DNA of 64,000 nucleotides from Streptomyces sp. S.PB5 (GTDB lineage: Bacteria; Actinomycetota; Actinomycetes; Streptomycetales; Streptomycetaceae), in the NCBI RefSeq assembly GCF_030403745.1, contig NZ_JAQMWP010000001.1:496001-560000 (forward strand), read 5' to 3'. Numbering within the stretch: the stretch's first letter is position 1; every line of letters starts with the position of its first letter. Made by a program: the position numbers and the translations under genes. Positions 44,075-51,349 of this stretch are shown one piece after another. The notes under the pieces were generated by a model. That model did no database searches. It was not told where the DNA came from and worked only from the letters and a program-made list of their open reading frames with translations.

Positions 44075-44697
44075 GCAAGCTCCTGATCCCGTACTACGAG
44101 CACCCGTCCGTCCGCCCGGCCGAATGGGACGCGATCATCGCGGCCGCCCCCCGCCTCTACGGCGTGATCCTCAACCCGGCCAACGGCCCGGGCGACCACC
44201 CGGACGAGGCCTTCGCGGAGGTCGCCGCCCGCTTGCGCGCAGAAGACGTACGGGTGCTGGGCTACGCCGACACGGACTACGCCCGCAGACCACTCGCCGA
44301 CGTCGTCCGTGACCTTGACCGCCACCGCGACTGGTACGGCACGGACGGCGCCTTCTTGGACCAAGTCACGTCAGGCCCCGAGGAGTTGGGCTACTACAGA
44401 CACCTCGCCAGGGCAGCCGGCGGCACCCTCGCCCTCAACCACGGCACCCTCCCGCACTCCTCCTACGCCCGCATCGCCGACGTACTCGTCACCTTCGAGG
44501 GCCACTGGACGACGTACCGCCGACGACCCCCGCAGCCATGGCGCGGCAGTACGGACGTACGGCTGTGCCATCTCGTGTACGGCGTCCCGGAGGCCGTCGA
44601 TCTCACGGCGGAAGGAGTGGACCTGTACTGCGCGGTACCCGGCGTAGGAGATCATCCTTGGGGTACGTTGCCCCACACTCTGGAGTCCGCTCGGTGA
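44071..44697 (+). CDS. Spherulation-specific family 4 protein
   Basis: 208 residues from the ATG at 44071, overlapping the previous stop. It starts KLLIPYYEHPSVRPAEWDAI, with VILNPANGPG, VLGYADTDYARRPL, YGTDGAFLDQV and GTLALNHGTLP. This is the TIM-barrel pattern of the spherulin-4/Sph3 group (GH135), in which the fungal member is a glycoside hydrolase acting on galactosaminogalactan. No signal peptide is visible, so it would be cytoplasmic, unlike the fungal protein. It lies between the membrane protein and the GH114-like lipoprotein, all coupled by 4-nt overlaps. Confidence 0.82.
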   Translation: MSKLLIPYYEHPSVRPAEWDAIIAAAPRLYGVILNPANGPGDHPDEAFAEVAARLRAEDVRVLGYADTDYARRPLADVVRDLDRHRDWYGTDGAFLDQVTSGPEELGYYRHLARAAGGTLALNHGTLPHSSYARIADVLVTFEGHWTTYRRRPPQPWRGSTDVRLCHLVYGVPEAVDLTAEGVDLYCAVPGVGDHPWGTLPHTLESAR

Positions 44698-45470
44698 GAC
44701 GCGTTTTCTGGCTGGTTCCTCTTCTCCTGCTGGCCGCCTGTACGACGACCCCGGACTCGAAACCCGGCCCGCGCTGGCAGCCGACCCCCGGCCTCGACTG
44801 GCAGTGGCAGCTGACCGGCAAGAAGATCGACACCTCCGTCGACGTCCCGGTCTACGACATCGACGGCTTCGACCAGCCCGAGTCGACGGTCAGCGCCCTG
44901 CACGACAAGGGCCGCAAGGTGATCTGCTACCTCTCCACCGGAGCGTGGGAGGACTGGCGCCCGGACGCGAAGAAGTTCCCCAAGTCGGTCATCGGCCGCA
45001 GCAACGGCTGGGAGGGCGAGTACTGGCTGGACATCCGCAAGACGGACGTCCTGGAGCCCTTGATGGCCGCCCGTATCGACATGTGCCGTGACAAGGGCTT
45101 CGACGCGGTGGAGCCGGACAACATGGACGGCTACGTCAACCGCACCGGCTTCCCCCTGAAGGCCTCCGACCAGCTCCGCTACAACCGGCTGATCGCCGAA
45201 CTGGCCCACGACCGCGGCATGGCGGTGGGCCTGAAGAACGACCTCGACCAGATCCCGCAGCTGGTCGAGGACTTCGACTTCGCGGTCAACGAACAGTGCG
45301 CGGAGTACGACGAGTGCGACGCCAACACGCCGTTCATCGAGGCGGACAAGGCCGTCTTCCATGTGGAGTACGAGCTGCCGACGAGCGAGTTCTGCGCGGA
45401 GTCGAAGAAGCTGAAGCTGAGTTCGATGCTGAAGAAGTACGAGCTGGGGGTGTGGCGCCGGGCTTGCTAG
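44694..45470 (+). CDS. GH114-type endo-alpha-1,4-polygalactosaminidase lipoprotein
   Basis: 258 residues from the GTG at 44694, which overlaps the previous stop (GTGA). The lipobox LLAAC puts the lipidated cysteine at Cys16, so the enzyme is held on the outer face of the membrane. Motifs are VYDIDGFD (residues 53-60), KVICYLSTGAWEDWRP and GFDAVEPDNMDGY (residues 135-147), with acidic catalytic candidates Asp57 and Glu140/Asp142. This family (GH114, fungal Ega3) cleaves polygalactosamine, so it may trim or release the polymer made by the upstream PelF-like enzyme. It ends 8 nt from convergent cobS. Confidence 0.85.
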   Translation: MRRVFWLVPLLLLAACTTTPDSKPGPRWQPTPGLDWQWQLTGKKIDTSVDVPVYDIDGFDQPESTVSALHDKGRKVICYLSTGAWEDWRPDAKKFPKSVIGRSNGWEGEYWLDIRKTDVLEPLMAARIDMCRDKGFDAVEPDNMDGYVNRTGFPLKASDQLRYNRLIAELAHDRGMAVGLKNDLDQIPQLVEDFDFAVNEQCAEYDECDANTPFIEADKAVFHVEYELPTSEFCAESKKLKLSSMLKKYELGVWRRAC

Positions 45471-45478
45471 GCGGCGGG

Positions 45479-46273
45479 TCAGCCGCCGAGCGAGAGCACG
45501 ACCAGCGCGGTCGTGGCCGCCGTCTCCGCGAGGCCCCCGAAGACATCACCGGTGACCCCGCCGAAGCGGCGCGTGCAGTGCCGCAGCAGGAGCTCGGCGG
45601 CCCCGACGGCGACAACGACCGCCAGGGCCGTACGGACGACGTCGTACGGCCCGAACAGCGCGCCCGCCCCCGCGGCCGCCGCCACGACCGTCACGCCGAC
45701 GGCCACCGCACCGCTCACCGGCACGACCCCCGCGACCGCCGCCCCCAGCCCCTCCGGACGGGCGGCGGGCACCCCGCTGCGGGCGGCCGACGTGAGCGCG
45801 AGCCGGGCCGCCGTCGCCGAGACGACCGCGGCCACCGCGCCCCACGCCCATGACTCGTCGTACGCCTGCGTCAGCGCCGCCACCTGCGCGAGCAGCACGA
45901 AGACCAGGGTGATCACCCCGAACGGCCCGATGTCCGACTGCTTCATGATCCGCAGCGCGTCCTCCGCGGGCCTGCCGCTGCCGAGACCGTCAGCGGTGTC
46001 GGCGAGGCCGTCGAGGTGGAGGCCGCGGGTGAGCACGGCGGGTACGGCGGCGGTGGCGACGGCGGCGAGCAGCGGGCCCGCGCCGAGGAACAGCAGCAGC
46101 ACGCCGAGGGCGGCGGCCGTCGCGCCGACCACCAGCCCCGCCAGCGGAGCGCACAGCATGCCGCCGCGGGCCGCTTCACGGTCCCAGCGGGTCACCTTGA
46201 CCGGGAGCACGGTGAGGGTGCCGAAGGCGAAGCGGAGGCCGTCGGGCCAGGGGTTCGAAGAGGACGCGGACAC
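45479..46273 (-). CDS. cobS: Adenosylcobinamide-GDP ribazoletransferase (cobalamin synthase)
   Basis: 264 residues with about seven membrane helices. The family signature RGLHLDGLADTADGLGSG (with Asp residues for metal) is near residue 85-105, followed by RIMKQSDIGPFGVITLVF. It joins the GDP-activated cobinamide to alpha-ribazole, the last main step of cobalamin assembly, in the membrane. cobT and the MBL-cobU fusion lie 2-5 kb away on the same strand with other genes between. No cobalamin riboswitch is visible nearby. Confidence 0.95.
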   Translation of the reverse strand: MSASSSNPWPDGLRFAFGTLTVLPVKVTRWDREAARGGMLCAPLAGLVVGATAAALGVLLLFLGAGPLLAAVATAAVPAVLTRGLHLDGLADTADGLGSGRPAEDALRIMKQSDIGPFGVITLVFVLLAQVAALTQAYDESWAWGAVAAVVSATAARLALTSAARSGVPAARPEGLGAAVAGVVPVSGAVAVGVTVVAAAAGAGALFGPYDVVRTALAVVVAVGAAELLLRHCTRRFGGVTGDVFGGLAETAATTALVVLSLGG

Positions 46274-46333
46274 CGGAGGAGGTTACCCGGCGGTCAGAAA
46301 TGCGTACGAGGCACCCATGGATAAAGTTCGCTT

Positions 46334-47083
46334 ATGGGACATTGGCTGCAGCGGAACATCATCGAACCGGGCAAGCTCCCGCTGCTGCTCGCCCTCACCT
46401 CCTTCGTCGTCACCTTCCTGGTCACCCGGGTGATCACCCGCCTCATCCGCGCGGGCAGGGGACCGTTCGGCAACATCAGCTCGGGAGGCGTGCACATCCA
46501 TCACGTGGTGCCAGGGGTCGTCCTGAGCGTCGTGGGCGGCTTCGGCGCCGTCGCAAGCGGCCGGCACGGCTTCGGCTCCGCCGTCTGTGCCGTCATCTTC
46601 GGCATCGGCGCGGGCCTGGTCCTGGACGAGTTCGCGCTGATCCTGCACCTCGACGACGTCTACTGGACGGAGGAGGGCCGCAAGAGCGTGGAGGTGGTCG
46701 TACTGACCGCGGCCCTGGTGGGCCTGGTGCTGTCGGGCTTCTCGCCCTTCGGCGTCAACGACCTGACGCAGGACGAGCTCCAGGACCGCGCCAGCGTGAT
46801 CTCGACGGTCGCCGTCAACTTCCTCTTCGCCCTGGCCGTCCTGAGCAAGGGCAAGGCCCGTATGGCGATCTTCAGCGTGATCGTCCCCCTGGTCGGCCTG
46901 ATCGGCTTCGTCCGCCTCGCCCGCCCCAACTCCCCCTGGGCCCGCCGCTTCTACCGCCGCCGCCCCCGAGCCCGAGCCAAGGCCACGCTCCGGGCCTACC
47001 GCCACGACCGCCGCTGGACGACCCCCCGCCGCAAACTGGAAGACCTCCTCGGCGGCAAACCGAACCCACGCGCCCTCCCGTGA
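46334..47083 (+). CDS. Integral membrane protein with HIHH motif, unknown function
   Basis: 249 residues with about six membrane helices (e.g. LPLLLALTSFVVTFLVTRVI, VVVLTAALVGLVLSGFSPFG) and a very basic C-terminal tail (RRFYRRRPRARAKATLRAYR). After the first helix comes GGVHIHHVVPGVVLSVVGG, a clustered-histidine motif that could bind metal, and later DEFALILHLDDVYWTEEGR with further Asp/Glu/His on the membrane edge. I recognise it as a conserved actinobacterial type but no function is known to me. It faces away from cobS and converges on the rhomboid-like gene. Confidence 0.75.
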   Translation: MGHWLQRNIIEPGKLPLLLALTSFVVTFLVTRVITRLIRAGRGPFGNISSGGVHIHHVVPGVVLSVVGGFGAVASGRHGFGSAVCAVIFGIGAGLVLDEFALILHLDDVYWTEEGRKSVEVVVLTAALVGLVLSGFSPFGVNDLTQDELQDRASVISTVAVNFLFALAVLSKGKARMAIFSVIVPLVGLIGFVRLARPNSPWARRFYRRRPRARAKATLRAYRHDRRWTTPRRKLEDLLGGKPNPRALP

Positions 47084-47141
47084 CACACCCCGGAGGCCGT
47101 ACCGGCTTGCCCCGTTGCGGTTCACCGCTTCACCGCCCCGA

Positions 47142-47169
47142 CCGCCCGCCGCCCCCCGTCGGCGGGCGG
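47142..47169. terminator. Bidirectional hairpin
   Basis: A 10-bp stem CCGCCCGCCG / CGGCGGGCGG with an 8-nt loop, between the convergent HIHH membrane protein gene and the rhomboid-like gene. Confidence 0.75.
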
Positions 47170-47177
47170 CGTCGGTG

Positions 47178-47849
47178 TCAGGTCAGAGCCCGGTCCCTGT
47201 GCCGGCGATGGCGTAGCGCCGAGATCCCGCACAGCATCAGCACCGCCGCGATGGCCGCCAGGTGCTCCTTGCCCGCGAGGTTGTTCTTCAGCAGTACCTC
47301 GACGACCATCGCGGCGATCACGACCCCCGCCGTGATGTACGCGCGGTACCGCCAGCCCAGGAACACCGCCAGCCCCACGACCGCCGCCGACGGGCCGGTG
47401 TCCACGACCTGTGCGTCCGTGAGCGGGAGGCCGAGCGGGCGGTCGGGGCCCAGCCAGATGCCGAGGCGGGCGTAGAGGGTGCCGGCGAGGGTGGCGGCGT
47501 AGGCGATGACCAGGGTGCGCCACCAGCCCAGGCAGATCTCCGCGATGCCGAAGACCAGCAGGAGCTGGGCCAGGGCGCCCCAGACGGGGAGGTCCAGGGC
47601 CGGTACGAACAGCGACAGGGGCGTCCTCAGCAGGGCCAGCCACAGCGGGTCCTCCGCCCGTACCGCCCCGATGTTCTGCACGAACTGATAGCCCCACGAC
47701 TGGTTCTGCACGAACTGCAGCACCGCCGTCAGGCACACCGCCCCGATCGCCATCGGCGCCGCCCGCCACCGCCGCCGGACCAGAGGCCCGCGCACGGTGA
47801 CGTACAGCGGTCCCCATTCGGTACGGGCCCAGCGGGCGATCCTGTCCAT
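47178..47849 (-). CDS. Rhomboid-like membrane protein
   Basis: 223 residues from the ATG at 47849, set by GGAG 8 nt upstream. There are about six membrane helices. DTGPSAAVVGL (Ser154) and KEHLAAIAA (His196) are placed where rhomboid intramembrane proteases have their GxSG serine and helix-6 histidine, but the Ser motif is GPSA rather than GxSG, so activity is uncertain. The N-terminal third holds a short duplication, QFVQNQSWGYQFVQN. A rhomboid-like fold without proven protease activity is the safest call. Confidence 0.65.
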   Translation of the reverse strand: MDRIARWARTEWGPLYVTVRGPLVRRRWRAAPMAIGAVCLTAVLQFVQNQSWGYQFVQNIGAVRAEDPLWLALLRTPLSLFVPALDLPVWGALAQLLLVFGIAEICLGWWRTLVIAYAATLAGTLYARLGIWLGPDRPLGLPLTDAQVVDTGPSAAVVGLAVFLGWRYRAYITAGVVIAAMVVEVLLKNNLAGKEHLAAIAAVLMLCGISALRHRRHRDRALT

Positions 47850-48030
47850 CGGCGCGTCTCCAGATGCGTGCGGTGCGGCCACCGGCCACGTCCGAAGACC
47901 GATCCGAACAGGGCGAAAGTTGAGCGACACCTACGTGATCTGGATCTCCCGGGCCTGACATACGCCTTCCCGGCAAACCGGCGACACCCACACAAAAGTG
48001 TCAGATTGACGCCCCTGAATTCCCCCGGGA

Positions 48031-49119
48031 CTACTCCTCCTTCTCCGGCTCCTCGCCGGCCTCCTCTGCAACCGCCGGCTTCTCCGGCAGCTCAGCGGCC
48101 AGCGCCGCCGCGGCCTGCACCAGCGGCAGTGCCAGCAGCCCCCCGGCGCCCTCGCCGACCCGCACCCCGTGATCCAGCACCGGCTCGAGGGCCATCCGGT
48201 CCAGCGCCTTCGCCTGCCCCGGCTCCCCACTGTCGTGCGCGGCCAGCCACCAGTCCGGCGCCCGGAAGGCGATCCGCTGCCCGACCAGCGCACAGGCGGC
48301 GGTCACCACGCCGTCCAGCACGACCGGCATCTTCCGCACCGCACTCTGCAGCAGGAACCCGGTGATCGCGGCAAGGTCGGCCCCGCCGACCGTCGCCAGC
48401 AGCTGCAGCTGATCCCCGAGCACCGGCCGGGCCCGCCGCAGCGAGTCGCGGATCGCCGCGCACTTCCGCATCCAGGCGAGGTCGTCGATGTCCTCCCCGC
48501 CCCGCCCGGTCACCACGGACGCGTCGGTCCCGCACAGCGCGGCGACCAGCACGCCCGCCACCGTCGTACCGCCGACGCTCACATCGCCGAGCACCACCAG
48601 ATCCGTACCGGAGTCGGCCTCCTCGTCGGCCACCGCGACCCCGGCCCGGAAGGCGGCCTCCGCCTCCTCCAGGGTCAGCGCGTCCTCGACGTCGACACGG
48701 CCGCTGCCGCGCCGCACCCGATGCCGTACGACATCCTCCGGCAGCGTGTCCGGCTCGCAGTCCAGCGCCATGTCCACGACCCGCACCGGCACCCCGAGCC
48801 GCCGCGCGAGCACCGACACCGGCCGCCCGCCCTCGAGGATCTCGCGCACCAACTCCCCGGCGCTGCCCGCCGGCCGGGCCGAGACACCGAGTTCGGCGAT
48901 GCCGTGGTCGCCGGCGAAGAGAACCACCCGCGGCCGTTCGACCGGCCGCACCGGTACGGCGGACTGCGCCGCCGCCAGCCACTCACCCAGGTCGTCGAGG
49001 CGGCCCAGCGACCCGGGCGGCACGATCTGACGCTCCCGACGCGCCTCGGCGTCGCGGCGCACCCCACCGTCGGGGCGCTCGATCAGATCGGTGAAGTCGT
49101 CGAGATTAAGCGAGCTCAT
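48031..49119 (-). CDS. cobT: Nicotinate-nucleotide-dimethylbenzimidazole phosphoribosyltransferase
   Basis: 362 residues from the ATG at 49119; the frame is open to 49197 but family sequence begins at MSSLNLDDFTDLIERPDG. It activates the lower ligand of cobalamin by making alpha-ribazole phosphate. Motifs are PPGSLGRLDDLGEWLA, FAGDHGIAELGVSA, LGDVSVGGTT and the C-terminal HGVRVGEGAGGLLALPL containing the catalytic Glu. The tail is strongly acidic (EEAGEEPEKEE). It is functionally linked to cobS and the cobU fusion in this window. Confidence 0.95.
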   Translation of the reverse strand: MSSLNLDDFTDLIERPDGGVRRDAEARRERQIVPPGSLGRLDDLGEWLAAAQSAVPVRPVERPRVVLFAGDHGIAELGVSARPAGSAGELVREILEGGRPVSVLARRLGVPVRVVDMALDCEPDTLPEDVVRHRVRRGSGRVDVEDALTLEEAEAAFRAGVAVADEEADSGTDLVVLGDVSVGGTTVAGVLVAALCGTDASVVTGRGGEDIDDLAWMRKCAAIRDSLRRARPVLGDQLQLLATVGGADLAAITGFLLQSAVRKMPVVLDGVVTAACALVGQRIAFRAPDWWLAAHDSGEPGQAKALDRMALEPVLDHGVRVGEGAGGLLALPLVQAAAALAAELPEKPAVAEEAGEEPEKEE

Positions 49120-49256
49120 TCGCCGAACAGTACCGGCACCGGTCGAACAGGACGCCGCCACATGGTCACCACGCACACCCGACGTCGTTGCCCCCAAGAT
49201 CCGGATCCCATACGTTCCGTTTTGCAGCGGATTGTCATACGTCTCAGGGAGCCCCC

Positions 49257-49775
49257 ATGAAGCGCCTGCGCACCCGTGTCAACGACCTCGACCGCAGACG
49301 CCGTCACCGCTCGACGGCACGCGCGATCCTGCGGCTCCTCCCGGAACCGGAGAGCTGGCTGGACGTGGGAACCGGCGACGCCCGCTTCCCGGAGACGGCC
49401 AGGGAACTCTTCCCGTACACCTCCTTCGACGGCATCGACCCGACGCCCCGCGTGGAGCAGGCGAGGGAGGCCGACCGGGTGGAGGAGGCGTACGTCGGCA
49501 GCCTGACGGACGAACAGCTCGCGAAGACCCTGCGTGAGCGCTACGACGTCGTCACCGTCCGCCGCCCCCTGGACCCGGCCGGGGAACTCCACGCAGCACT
49601 CGGCGTGCTGCGCTCCGGCGGCTACCTCCTCCTGGAGAGCCCGGAGGCCCCCTCGCAAGGACTCCGCACGGAACTGGAGTCCCGGGGCTGCACGGTCCTC
49701 CCGGCCCCGACCCGCCGCCCCCACCCCTGGACACCCCACCGGGTCATCGCCCGCAAGGACCCCTCACCCGCGTAG
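49257..49775 (+). CDS. Class I SAM-dependent methyltransferase
   Basis: 172 residues from the ATG at 49257 with AGGGAG before it. The SAM-binding loop WLDVGTGDARFPETA is at about 35-50, followed by FDGIDPTPRVEQA, RYDVVTVRRPLDPAG and LRSGGYLLLESPEAP, the order of a compact class I methyltransferase. The substrate is unknown. It lies between cobT and the cobU fusion on the opposite strand. Its stop region overlaps the end of the cobU fusion by 12 nt. Confidence 0.82.
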   Translation: MKRLRTRVNDLDRRRRHRSTARAILRLLPEPESWLDVGTGDARFPETARELFPYTSFDGIDPTPRVEQAREADRVEEAYVGSLTDEQLAKTLRERYDVVTVRRPLDPAGELHAALGVLRSGGYLLLESPEAPSQGLRTELESRGCTVLPAPTRRPHPWTPHRVIARKDPSPA

Positions 49776-50966
49776 GACGAGCGCCTGCCCCGCCACCACC
49801 AGCACCACCTGCTCGCACTCACCCGCGAACGCCACGTTCAGCCGCCCGAGTTCGTCCCGGTACCGCCGCCCGGAAGCGGTCGTCGGCACGATCCCCGACC
49901 CCACCTCGTTGGACACGGCGACCACGGTCCGCCGGGTCGCCCGCACCGCCTCCGTCAACTCCCGCACCCGCTCCCGCAGCGCCCGCTCACCCCCGTCGGC
50001 CCACTCCGCGTCGTCCCACGCCCCGACGGCGTCCATCGCGTCCGTCAGCCACAGCGACAGACAGTCGATGAGCAACGGCGGCCCGTCCTCGGCGAGCAGC
50101 GGCACGAGGTCGCAGGTCTCGGTCGTACGCCAGGACCCGGGCCGTCGCTCCCGGTGCGCGGCGACCCGGGCGGCCCACTCCCCGTCCCCGTTCCGCGTGC
50201 CGCCGGTGGCCACGTACAGCACCTCGGGAAACGCCTCGAGGCGCCGCTCCGCCTCCACCGACTTCCCGGACCGCGCCCCGCCCAGCACCAGCGTCCGCCG
50301 CGGCACATCCGGTACGTCCTCGTAGGCGCCGACGGCCAGCGTCGTACCGTCGGGCACGGCCCGCGCCCCCGCCGCCGCGAGCCGCCGCCGCAACTCGGTG
50401 CCCGGCGGCACGTCGTGGTCCAGATGCACGGCGATGACATCGGTGGTCGGCCCCACCGCCCCGACCGCCCGCAGCCTGGCGAGCGCGTCCGGCCGCCCCA
50501 CGACATCGGCGAGGACCATGTCGTACATGTCCTTGGGGTTCTCCTCCAGCCCCGCCGGAGCGCCCCCGGGCGGCAGATACAGCAGCCGCTGCCCGTCCGG
50601 CCCGGTCACCGCGTACCCGGTCCCCGGCGCGTCCATCGCCACCGCCCGCACCCGATGTCCCGTCAGCAGCGCCAGCTCGCGCCCGTCCGGCACCCGTCCC
50701 GGCTGCGGCAGCCCGGCCGGCACCTCCACGGCAGGCCCGTCGTGCGGATGCGACAGCAGCACCTGACGCACCTGCCCCAGCGAATGACCGGCCCGGGCCG
50801 CCGCGAACGCCGCGCCGGGCGTCAGGTCGAGCAGCAGGGCCCCGTCGACGAGCAGCGCGGTGGCCGCCCGCGCATCGGCCCCGAGCGCCACCGCGCAGGC
50901 GGCACAGGGGCAGTCGGGCCGGGGGAGTCCGCGGGGAGCGCCGGTGCCGAGGAGAGTGAGTTCCAC
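49764..50966 (-). CDS. cobU: Metallo-beta-lactamase-like domain fused to CobU cobinamide kinase/guanylyltransferase
   Basis: 400 residues. Residues 1-215 resemble a PhnP-type metallo-beta-lactamase fold (LLGTGAPRG, zinc-knuckle-like RPDCPCAAC, LLSHPHDG). However, the usual HxHxDH is reduced to HPHDG, so full metal binding is doubtful. Residues 223-400 are CobU: P-loop GGARSGKS (229-236), VATGGTRNGDGEW, HRERRPGSW (GMP-accepting His271), IDCLSLWLTD, SNEVGSGIVP and GRRYRDELGRLN. CobU phosphorylates cobinamide and adds GMP to it, feeding CobS. The role of the N-terminal domain is unknown. Confidence 0.9.
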   Translation of the reverse strand: MELTLLGTGAPRGLPRPDCPCAACAVALGADARAATALLVDGALLLDLTPGAAFAAARAGHSLGQVRQVLLSHPHDGPAVEVPAGLPQPGRVPDGRELALLTGHRVRAVAMDAPGTGYAVTGPDGQRLLYLPPGGAPAGLEENPKDMYDMVLADVVGRPDALARLRAVGAVGPTTDVIAVHLDHDVPPGTELRRRLAAAGARAVPDGTTLAVGAYEDVPDVPRRTLVLGGARSGKSVEAERRLEAFPEVLYVATGGTRNGDGEWAARVAAHRERRPGSWRTTETCDLVPLLAEDGPPLLIDCLSLWLTDAMDAVGAWDDAEWADGGERALRERVRELTEAVRATRRTVVAVSNEVGSGIVPTTASGRRYRDELGRLNVAFAGECEQVVLVVAGQALVLRG

Positions 50967-51018
50967 GGACCTGATTTTCGCTTGTCGGTGCAGGTGCTGC
51001 GCGTCCGGATAGGCTCAT

Positions 51019-51050
51019 GGCAGGAGCCGGATCAAGATCCGGCTTCTGCT
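51019..51050 (+). promoter_or_regulatory. Leader hairpin ahead of a small plus-strand gene
   Basis: A stem of 8 exact base pairs AGCCGGAT / ATCCGGCT (51025-51032, 51037-51044) with a CAAG loop is extended by flanking pairs with one wobble. It is 30 nt before the ribosome-binding site. It could be an attenuator or an RNA-stability element. Confidence 0.4.
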
Positions 51051-51079
51051 TTGCAGGTGTTCACACCAGGGAGGCGTAC

Positions 51080-51292
51080 ATGGCGGCATGGACGTGGGTA
51101 TTCGAGAAGGCCGACGGGACGGAGGTCCAGCCCGCGGTCGCGCCTGAGGAGTTCACCACGCAGGGGGACGCCGAGTCCTGGATCGGGGAGGTCTGGAAGG
51201 ACCTCGCGGAAGGCGGCGCGGATCAGGTGCACCTGTACGAGGACGGCACGAAGATCTACGGGCCGATGAGCCTGCACGCCGAAGAGGCGTAA
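51080..51292 (+). CDS. Small conserved cytoplasmic protein, unknown function
   Basis: 70 residues from the ATG at 51080 with AGGGAGG 5 nt upstream. The sequence AAWTWVFEKADGTEVQPAVA and WIGEVWKDLAEGGADQVHLY is a single compact alpha/beta unit with many Trp and acidic residues and no Cys or membrane segment. It is of a type common in actinobacteria; I know no function. It ends at a strong hairpin shared with the htrA-like gene. Confidence 0.8.
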   Translation: MAAWTWVFEKADGTEVQPAVAPEEFTTQGDAESWIGEVWKDLAEGGADQVHLYEDGTKIYGPMSLHAEEA

Positions 51293-51301
51293 GCACGAGG
51301 A

Positions 51302-51331
51302 AAGGGGCGGCCGGATCACAGGCCGCCCCTT
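51302..51331. terminator. Bidirectional hairpin
   Basis: An 11-bp perfect stem AAGGGGCGGCC / GGCCGCCCCTT with an 8-nt loop, between the 70-residue protein gene and the convergent protease gene. Confidence 0.85.
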
Positions 51332-51349
51332 CTCACTGCCCCGCTGCCC

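Noticed and set aside
45471..51079. Cobalamin riboswitch controlling cobS, cobT or cobU
   Set aside because: I looked in the gaps upstream of each gene and saw no B12-box-like conserved core or long structured leader.
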